Shown here piece after piece: positions 1 through 4,849 of a DNA stretch of 10,040 nucleotides. How positions within the stretch are numbered: the first letter of the stretch is position 1; every line of letters begins with the position of its first letter. The notes under the pieces were generated by a model, which saw nothing but the letters and a program-made list of their open reading frames with translations, had not been told where the DNA came from and searched no databases. The translations under genes were made by a program, and so were the position numbers. The DNA is from JANYCG01 sp031397915. Lineage in GTDB: Bacteria > Pseudomonadota > Gammaproteobacteria > Burkholderiales > Burkholderiaceae_C. The DNA is taken from NCBI GenBank assembly GCA_031397915.1, contig JANNMM010000327.1, positions 1-10,040 on the forward strand, written 5' to 3'.

Positions 1-1
1 C

Positions 2-121
2 TTTTGCGCCTTGGCCGCACTGGCCGATTTCACCGCCAGCCGGGAGGAGGCCGCGCTGGCGCTGCTGAACCCGGCCAAGCTGACTGAAATCGCCAGAAAT
101 GCAATAGCAAACGCTGATTGA
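2..121 (+). CDS. C-terminal end of an unidentified protein (5' end outside window)
   Basis: An open frame enters from the left edge and stops at TGA 119-121, giving 39 residues that end in LLNPAKLTEIARNAIANAD. The peptide is Ala/Leu-rich and amphipathic, as expected of one or two C-terminal helices of a soluble protein. Its codon use (GCC, CTG, GCG) is typical of a GC-rich coding region, unlike the AT-richer spacer that follows. It converges on leuA with about 170 bases between the two stops. I do not recognise the family from this fragment and assign no function. Confidence 0.6.
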   Translation, partial: FCALAALADFTASREEAALALLNPAKLTEIARNAIANAD

Positions 122-271
122 AGTCGATTCAAGGTGTTTCCCAACGCAACAATTCGATAATTGAACAAACCATTCGCCCGCCATTTTCACGGCAGTGCCA
201 CAGTTTATCCAACAAAGTTACGTTGAATCAAGCACTTAAACCCGATATCTCAACAGAAAGATCACAACAGA

Positions 272-297
272 GGGTAAACCCTTATTCAAATTTACCC
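272..297 (-). terminator. Weak hairpin at the leuA stop codon, possible leuA terminator
   Basis: On the minus strand GGGTAAA and TTTACCC form a 7-bp stem around a 12-base loop. The stem overlaps the leuA TAA stop (292-294). No clear U tract follows (the next bases are TCTGTTGTG), so intrinsic termination is doubtful. No better terminator is visible between leuA and the converging gene; the rest of 122-271 shows nothing I can name. Confidence 0.25.
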
Positions 298-1831
298 TTG
301 TGCAGCCACTCGATCAGCTTTGCTGTGTAACTTGTTGAGGGCGCTCAGATAAGCCTTGGCACTGGCGACCACAATGTCGGGGTCTGCCCCGACGCCGTTG
401 ACGATGCGGCCGCTGGATTGCAGCCGCACCGTCACTTCGCCCTGAGATTCGGTCGATCCGCTGATGGCGTTGACCGAATACAGCACCATCTCGGCACCGC
501 TTTTGACGTGTGCTTCGATAGCCTTGAGCGAGGCGTCAACCGGGCCATTGCCGTCGGACTCCCCGCGAATTTCTTTGCCTGCCACGGTGATCACCACATT
601 GGCGTGAGGCCGCTCACCTGTTTCACTGCGCTGGCTCAGGGAGACAAACCCGTAGTGCTCCTTCTCGTGCGTCACGCTTTCATCACTCACCAGCGCAAGA
701 ATGTCTTCGTCAAAGATCTCCGATTTTTTGTCGGCGAGTTCCTTGAAACGGGCAAACGCCGTATTGATGTCGGCCTCCGACTCCATTTGCACGCCCAGGT
801 CATTCAGACGCGCCTTGAAGGCATTGCGGCCGCTGAGCTTGCCCAGCACGATCTTGTTGGCGGCCCAACCGACGTCTTCAGCGCGCATGATCTCGTAGGT
901 GTCGCGCGCCTTCAAGACACCATCCTGATGGATGCCTGAGGCGTGGGCAAACGCGTTGGCGCCCACCACCGCCTTGTTCGGCTGCACCACAAAACCGGTG
1001 GTCTGGCTGACCATCTTGCTGGCCGGCACAATTTGCGTTGTGTCAATGCCCACGTCCAGGTTGTAATAGTCCCGGCGCGTTTTGACCGCCATCACGATTT
1101 CTTCCAGGCTGCAGTTGCCGGCGCGTTCGCCCAAGCCGTTGATGGTGCATTCCACCTGTCGAGCGCCGCCCAACATCACACCAGCGAGGCTGTTCGCGAC
1201 CGCCATGCCCAGGTCATTGTGGCAATGCACGCTCCAGACCGCCTTGTCGCTGTTGGGCACCCGTTCACGCAGAGTCTTGATGAACTGGCCATACAACTCG
1301 GGCACGGCGTAACCCACGGTGTCGGGGATGTTCAGCGTGGTGGCGCCCTCCTTGATCACAGCTTCAAGCACGCGGCACAAAAAATCCATATCGCTGCGGT
1401 AGCCGTCCTCCGGGCTGAACTCGATGTCTGCGCACAGGTTGCGGGCAAACCGCACGGACTGGATGGATTGCTCCAACACCTGGTCGGGCGTCATGCGCAG
1501 CTTTTTTCTCCATGTGCAAGGCGCTGGTGGCAATGAAGGTGTGGATACGCGCGCGTTGGGCCCCTTTGAGCGCGGCAGCGGCCTGCGAGATGTCGCGGTC
1601 GTTGGCGCGGGCCAGTGAACACACGATGCTGTCCTTGATGGCACCCGAGATCGCCTTCACGCACTCAAAATCGCCGTTCGAACTGGCGGCAAAACCGGCT
1701 TCGATCACGTCGACCTTGAGGCGTTCGAGCTGGCGGGCTATGCGCAGCTTCTCGTCACGCGTCATCGAAGCGCCAGGCGATTGCTCGCCGTCACGCAAGG
1801 TAGTGTCAAAAATGATGAGTTTGTCGGTCAT
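292..1831 (-). CDS. leuA: 2-isopropylmalate synthase LeuA, reading frame broken by a +1 base at 1502-1507
   Basis: LeuA condenses acetyl-CoA with 2-ketoisovalerate, the first committed step of leucine synthesis, in the cytoplasm. Two overlapping frames join to a normal 512-residue protein if one A is dropped from the A6 run (T6 on plus, 1502-1507). The 5' frame gives residues 1-110 ending HMEKK, and the other frame continues LRMTPDQVLEQ to the TAA at 292. Visible in the joined protein are the DTTLRDGEQ motif (9-17; catalytic R13, metal ligand D14), HCHND (metal ligands H202, H204), GERAGN (234-239), HASGIH (296-301) and the C-terminal leucine-feedback domain (about 395-512) with GNGPVDA at 427-433. 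The ATG at 1831 has AGGAG six bases upstream. As written, translation leaves frame after residue 110 and the product would be inactive. A homopolymer sequencing error or a fresh mutation is likelier than programmed shifting, because everything downstream is conserved. A leucine attenuator precedes the gene. Confidence 0.93.
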
Positions 1832-1867
1832 GGTTCGCTCCTGAAAGATCTAACAAAAATCCGGCAC

Positions 1868-1906
1868 AAAGAAAAACGGCCCGTTGCTGTTGCAGACGGG
1901 CCGTTT
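1868..1906 (-). terminator. leuA attenuator: intrinsic terminator in the leader
   Basis: AAACGGCCCGT and ACGGGCCGTTT form a perfect 11-bp stem (1896-1906 and 1874-1884) with an 11-base loop. On the minus strand it is followed by TTTTTCTTT. It lies between the leader-peptide stop and leuA, 36 bases before the leuA ATG, where a terminator makes sense only if it is conditional. Its 5' arm can alternatively pair with leader bases inside the upstream peptide gene, as in a ribosome-mediated attenuator. Confidence 0.87.
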
Positions 1907-1925
1907 GAGGGGTTTTGCGCGTGCG

Positions 1926-1979
1926 CTACCGTCTCCGCCCGTGGGGGATCAGCAGTAGAGCCAGCAGAATTCGGTTCAT
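1926..1979 (-). CDS. leuL: leu leader peptide of the leuA attenuator (17 aa)
   Basis: This short frame starts at ATG 1979, ends at TAG 1926-1928 and reads MNRILLALLLIPHGRRR. Five of its 17 codons are Leu (CTG CTG GCT CTA CTG CTG at codons 5-10), including CTA, which is normally rare in GC-rich genomes. The stop is 19 bases before the terminator hairpin. In Leu attenuators of enterobacteria, stalling at leader Leu codons when charged tRNA-Leu is scarce prevents terminator formation, and the layout here is the same. No Shine-Dalgarno precedes the ATG (ATTCATCCCC), and the candidate -10 box ends seven bases upstream, so the peptide may be read from a leaderless transcript. The peptide itself probably has no function beyond ribosome positioning. 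Confidence 0.8.
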   Translation of the reverse strand: MNRILLALLLIPHGRRR

Positions 1980-1986
1980 GGGGATG

Positions 1987-2016
1987 AATATAGCATGGAA
2001 TTTATCGACGGCACAA
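1987..2016 (-). promoter_or_regulatory. Candidate leuA promoter with extended -10
   Basis: On the minus strand TGCTATATT (1995-1987) gives an extended -10 (TGn plus TATATT, 5/6 to consensus). A weak -35, TTGTGC (2016-2011), lies 18 bases upstream. It sits just after the pssA stop. The expected start point, 7-8 bases downstream, falls at or next to the A of the leader-peptide ATG (1979). Confidence 0.55.
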
Positions 2017-2020
2017 CCGA

Positions 2021-2851
2021 TCAATGCAAGCCGCGCTCATCCGGCTCATCAGTTGAGGTGGCGATCACGCTCGTCTGCTGGCCTTTGGCTTTGCGCCAGC
2101 CGTAAATCACATAACCACTCAGCCCATACGCCACGAACACGCCAAACATGACCGTTGGCGGGTCGATGTTGATCACGGCAATGCCCAACGCAATCAAGAC
2201 CAGCACGACAAAGGGCACACTTTTCTTCATGCTCAAATCCTTGAAGCTGTAGAAGGGCACATTGGTCACCATGGTCAGGCCCGAATAAAGCGCAACGCCA
2301 AAGGTGATCCACGGGATCGACACGCCCCACAGCTTGTCAGCGCCATCGAATCCCAAATCAGTCATGAGCCAGATGAAGCCGGCCACCAAAGCCGCTGCAG
2401 CGGGTGACGGCAAACCCTGGAAATAACGCTTATCAACCACGCCGGTGTTGACATTGAACCTCGCCAGGCGCAGCGCCGCACAGGCGCAATAGACGAATGC
2501 AGCGAGCCAGCCCCAGCGGCCCAGGCCTTGCAGCGCCCAGATGTAGGAGATGAGCGCCGGTGCAGCGCCGAACGACACCATGTCGGAGAGTGAATCCATC
2601 TGCTCGCCAAACGCACTCTGGGTGTTGGTCATGCGGGCGACGCGGCCGTCCAGGCTGTCCAGCACCATGGCCAGAAACACACCAATGGCAGCTTTGTCAA
2701 ACTCCCCGTTGACGGCCATGACGACGGCGTAGAAACCGCCAAACAAGCCCCCTAACGTGAACAGGTTGGGCAGGATGTAAATGCCCTTTCGCCGCTTGCG
2801 CACGACCAGATGGTCGTCTTGATGGGTGTCTTGATCTGCGCCGTCATGCAT
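2021..2851 (-). CDS. pssA: CDP-diacylglycerol-serine O-phosphatidyltransferase (phosphatidylserine synthase)
   Basis: This enzyme transfers the phosphatidyl group from CDP-diacylglycerol to L-serine to make phosphatidylserine, the precursor of phosphatidylethanolamine, at the inner membrane. The 276 residues carry the full CDP-alcohol phosphatidyltransferase signature: D65, D68-G69, A72-R73, G82, D86, D90 with standard spacing (DG-x2-AR-x8-G-x3-D-x3-D). The hydrophobic stretches near 27-47, 53-66, 95-125, 150-165, 178-198 and 212-250 fit the multi-helix membrane fold of the type II (PssA-like) family. The start at ATG 2851 follows AAAGGG eight bases upstream. The gene sits between the ilvC terminator and the leuA promoter, so it is probably transcribed largely on its own. 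A psd gene for the next step, which I would often expect beside pssA in this group, is not in the window. Confidence 0.93.
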   Translation of the reverse strand: MHDGADQDTHQDDHLVVRKRRKGIYILPNLFTLGGLFGGFYAVVMAVNGEFDKAAIGVFLAMVLDSLDGRVARMTNTQSAFGEQMDSLSDMVSFGAAPALISYIWALQGLGRWGWLAAFVYCACAALRLARFNVNTGVVDKRYFQGLPSPAAAALVAGFIWLMTDLGFDGADKLWGVSIPWITFGVALYSGLTMVTNVPFYSFKDLSMKKSVPFVVLVLIALGIAVINIDPPTVMFGVFVAYGLSGYVIYGWRKAKGQQTSVIATSTDEPDERGLH

Positions 2852-2878
2852 GAATTGGGCCCTTTGTTGTCACTGTGG

Positions 2879-2909
2879 AATATACCCCTGTGGCCCGGAA
2901 AAAAGACAA
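2879..2909 (-). promoter_or_regulatory. Possible pssA promoter
   Basis: On the minus strand TATATT (2884-2879) is a good -10. The best -35 is TTGTCT (2909-2904), at a long 19-base spacing and overlapping the ilvC terminator's 3' arm. The start would fall near 2872, giving a leader of about 20 bases with the AAAGGG ribosome site. A promoter is expected here because the terminator just upstream should isolate pssA, but the match is modest. Confidence 0.35.
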
Positions 2910-2936
2910 AAAGCCACCGAAGTGGCCTCTTGTCTT
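2898..2936 (-). terminator. Strong intrinsic terminator after ilvC
   Basis: On the minus strand a 15-bp stem (2936-2922 with 2917-2903, including two G-U pairs) closes a TTCG tetraloop on a C-G pair, the very stable cUUCGg type. T-rich sequence forms the 3' arm and a T run (2904-2899) follows. It lies 42 bases past the ilvC stop and before pssA, so it should end most ilvBNC transcripts. Confidence 0.87.
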
Positions 2937-2977
2937 ACAGCGCTGAAGTGAATCGGCGCTGCCAGGTCAGTTGAGCA

Positions 2978-3994
2978 TCAATTGCGGGTCTGATCGACCA
3001 GCTTGTTTTTGGCGATCCACGGCATCATGGAGCGCAGCTTGGCACCGACCACTTCGATCTGGTGCTCGCCCATCAGGCGGCGTTTGGACAGCAGTGTGGG
3101 CGCGCCGGCCTTGTTTTCCATGATGAAACTCTTGGCGTATTCACCGGTCTGGATGTCTTTCAAGACCTGCTTCATCACCTTTTTGGTCTCGTCCGTGATG
3201 ATGCGCGGGCCAGAAACATACTCGCCATATTCGGCGTTGTTGCTGATGGAATAGTTCATGTTGGCGATGCCGCCTTCATAGATCATGTCCACAATCAGCT
3301 TGAGCTCGTGCAGGCACTCAAAGTACGCCATTTCAGGGGCGTAACCGGCTTCCACCAGAGTCTCGAATCCGGCCTTGATGAGCTCGACGGTGCCGCCGCA
3401 CAGAACGACTTGTTCGCCGAACAGATCGGTCTCGGTCTCTTCGCGGAAATTGGTTTCGATGATGCCGGCTTTGCCGCCGCCATTGGCCATGGCATAAGAA
3501 AGCGCCAGGTCGCGCGTGCGGCCTGATTTGTCCTGGTGAATGGCGATCAGGTGGGGCACGCCGCCGCCCTGTGCGTAGGTACCGCGCACGGTGTGGCCAG
3601 GCGCCTTGGGCGCAACCATCCAGACGTCGAGGTCTGCACGCGGTGTGACCAGGCCGTAATGCACGTTGAAGCCGTGGGCGAACACGAGGGAAGCGCCTTG
3701 TTTGATGTTGGGTGCCACGTCATTGGTGTAGACCGTGCCGATCTGCTCGTCGGGCAGGAGGATCATGACCACGTCGGCTTGTTTGACGGCGTCGGCGACT
3801 TCGGCAACCTTGAGGCCGGCCTTGCCAACTTTGTCCCACGATGCGCCGCCCTTGCGCAGACCGACCACGACTTTGACGCCGCTGTCGTTCAAGTTTTGCG
3901 CATGCGCGTGGCCCTGCGAGCCGTAACCGATGATGGCCACGGTTTTGCCTTTGATCAGGCTCAGGTCGCAGTCTTTGTCGTAATAAACTTTCAT
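2978..3994 (-). CDS. ilvC: Ketol-acid reductoisomerase (NADP+), class I
   Basis: IlvC isomerises and reduces acetolactate or acetohydroxybutyrate to the dihydroxy acid in valine/leucine and isoleucine synthesis, using Mg2+ and NADPH. At 338 residues it has the short class I length. The Rossmann motif GYGSQG is at 23-28. R47 and S52 in the following loop (LRKGGAS) are the residues that contact the NADPH 2'-phosphate. H107 and K130 are in place, and the Mg2+ and substrate residues D190, E194, E226, E230 and S251 are all present in the C-terminal knotted domain. The ATG at 3994 has AGGAG six bases upstream. It follows ilvN by 175 bases, part of which is a GC-rich repeat, and is followed by a strong terminator. 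It is the last gene of ilvBNC. Confidence 0.97.
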   Translation of the reverse strand: MKVYYDKDCDLSLIKGKTVAIIGYGSQGHAHAQNLNDSGVKVVVGLRKGGASWDKVGKAGLKVAEVADAVKQADVVMILLPDEQIGTVYTNDVAPNIKQGASLVFAHGFNVHYGLVTPRADLDVWMVAPKAPGHTVRGTYAQGGGVPHLIAIHQDKSGRTRDLALSYAMANGGGKAGIIETNFREETETDLFGEQVVLCGGTVELIKAGFETLVEAGYAPEMAYFECLHELKLIVDMIYEGGIANMNYSISNNAEYGEYVSGPRIITDETKKVMKQVLKDIQTGEYAKSFIMENKAGAPTLLSKRRLMGEHQIEVVGAKLRSMMPWIAKNKLVDQTRN

Positions 3995-4050
3995 TTTTTT
4001 CTCCTATTAAATAAAACCAGGGTAAATGGGTAAAAGGGCAATTTCCCGCA

Positions 4051-4165
4051 GGGCCGCCCCAAGGGTTGTCGAAGAGCGGCGTAGCCAAATTAGCCCCACT
4101 CCAAGCGAAGCGCAGGATTGCTGCGCGGGGCAGCGAACCACACGAAGTGGGGAGCGTGGGGGCGA
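4051..4165. repeat. GC-rich structured intergenic repeat (REP-like) between ilvN and ilvC
   Basis: The sequence opens with GGGCCGCCCC and ends with GGAGCGTGGGGGC. It contains a long imperfect stem (4093-4102 with 4151-4163) enclosing two small hairpins: GCTGC/GCAGC (4120-4124, 4130-4134) and CCAC/GTGG (4138-4141, 4147-4150, with ACGAA in the loop). From memory, elements running from a GGCCGCCCC end through a hairpin with an ACGAAGTGG core to GGAGCGTGGGGGC are scattered between genes in Comamonadaceae. This copy looks expanded or degenerate. It would lie in the ilvC leader RNA. The family assignment is recall, not a search. Confidence 0.5.
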
Positions 4166-4169
4166 CATA

Positions 4170-4661
4170 CTAAACGCGAAGAATGCGTTCACCGCGCCCG
4201 ATTCCAGACGACCCGGTGCGCACGGTTTCCAGAATCGCGCCACGTTCGATGGCCGTCAAAAACGCGTCGTTTTTCGACTGGTCGCCGGTCATCTCGATGG
4301 TGTAGCTTTTCTCGGTCACGTCGATGATGCGGCCGCGGAAGATGTCAGCCATGCGTTTCATCTCTTCGCGCTCCTTGCCGACCGCGCGCACCTTGACCAT
4401 CATCAGCTCGCGCTCGATATAGGCGCCTTCGGTCAAATCGACGACCTTGACGACTTCGATCAGCCGGTTCAGGTGTTTGGTGATCTGCTCGATGACGTCG
4501 TCCGACCCCGTGGTCTGGATCGTCATGCGCGAGAGCGTAGGGTCTTCGGTGGGCGCGACGGTGAGCGACTCGATGTTGTAGCCGCGGGCTGAGAACAACC
4601 CAACCACGCGGGAAAGCGCGCCGGGCTCGTTTTCCACCAAAACTGCAATGATGTGTTTCAT
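4170..4661 (-). CDS. ilvN: Acetolactate synthase small (regulatory) subunit
   Basis: This is the regulatory subunit that binds the IlvB catalytic subunit, stimulates it and gives valine feedback inhibition (called ilvN or ilvH). The 163 residues are the usual length. An ACT domain fills about 3-78 and carries the valine-site residues known from E. coli IlvH: N11, G14 and N29 in ENEPGALSR and RGYNIES. A second ferredoxin-like domain (about 80-163) follows. The ATG at 4661 has GAGG about 11 bases upstream. It is 188 bases downstream of ilvB, a spacer that is AT-rich and holds a promoter candidate, so catalytic and regulatory subunits may not be made only from one transcript. Confidence 0.95.
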   Translation of the reverse strand: MKHIIAVLVENEPGALSRVVGLFSARGYNIESLTVAPTEDPTLSRMTIQTTGSDDVIEQITKHLNRLIEVVKVVDLTEGAYIERELMMVKVRAVGKEREEMKRMADIFRGRIIDVTEKSYTIEMTGDQSKNDAFLTAIERGAILETVRTGSSGIGRGERILRV

Positions 4662-4691
4662 AAAGACAGATTCCTCTTTTCGCCGCCCTCC

Positions 4692-4713
4692 CCCTGAACC
4701 GGTAAGTTCAGGG
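4692..4713. other. Perfect 8-bp hairpin in the ilvN leader
   Basis: CCCTGAAC and GTTCAGGG pair perfectly around a six-base loop. On the minus strand the hairpin is followed by GGAGGGCGGCGAAAAG, not a T run, so it is not a standard terminator. It is 30 bases before the ilvN start and could be an RNA processing or stability structure between ilvB and ilvN. Confidence 0.45.
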
Positions 4714-4734
4714 CTCGGCGGGCAATAGATTCGT

Positions 4735-4849
4735 CAAAAAATGCGTTGAATTAATATTTCAACAATAATTAAGATTAAATAATACTCTGATAATATACTA
4801 ATTTAATAGCGATAAATCAATATTATTCGTGACTTAAGTACTGAAAATC
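4735..4849. other. AT-rich island between ilvB and ilvN
   Basis: About 115 bases are strikingly A+T-rich against GC-rich neighbours on both sides. The island holds no coding frame, an inverted repeat GTTGAA/TTCAAC (4745-4750, 4758-4763) and a near-consensus minus-strand promoter. It begins right after the ilvB stop. Confidence 0.6.
4792..4820 (-). promoter_or_regulatory. Candidate internal promoter for ilvN-ilvC
   Basis: On the minus strand TTGATT (4820-4815, 4/6) and TATATT (4797-4792, 5/6) are separated by the optimal 17 bases. A start near 4785 would leave a leader of about 124 bases to ilvN with no leader peptide in it. The AT-rich setting raises the chance of a fortuitous match. Confidence 0.45.

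Noticed and set aside
118..330. 70-residue plus-strand frame
   Set aside because: It begins at the end of the upstream gene and runs into the 3' end of leuA antisense; no recognisable motif and no ribosome site.
1502..1507. Programmed ribosomal frameshift in leuA
   Set aside because: LeuA needs none elsewhere and no stimulatory structure is evident; kept only as a minor alternative to error or mutation.
418..1536. Two plus-strand frames of 173 and 197 residues opposite leuA
   Set aside because: Mirror frames of a clear LeuA coding region; His/Arg-rich composition typical of antisense shadows.
4020..4034. Two GGGTAAA copies near ilvC, and one at 272-278
   Set aside because: Short and close to random expectation; no consistent spacing to promoters.
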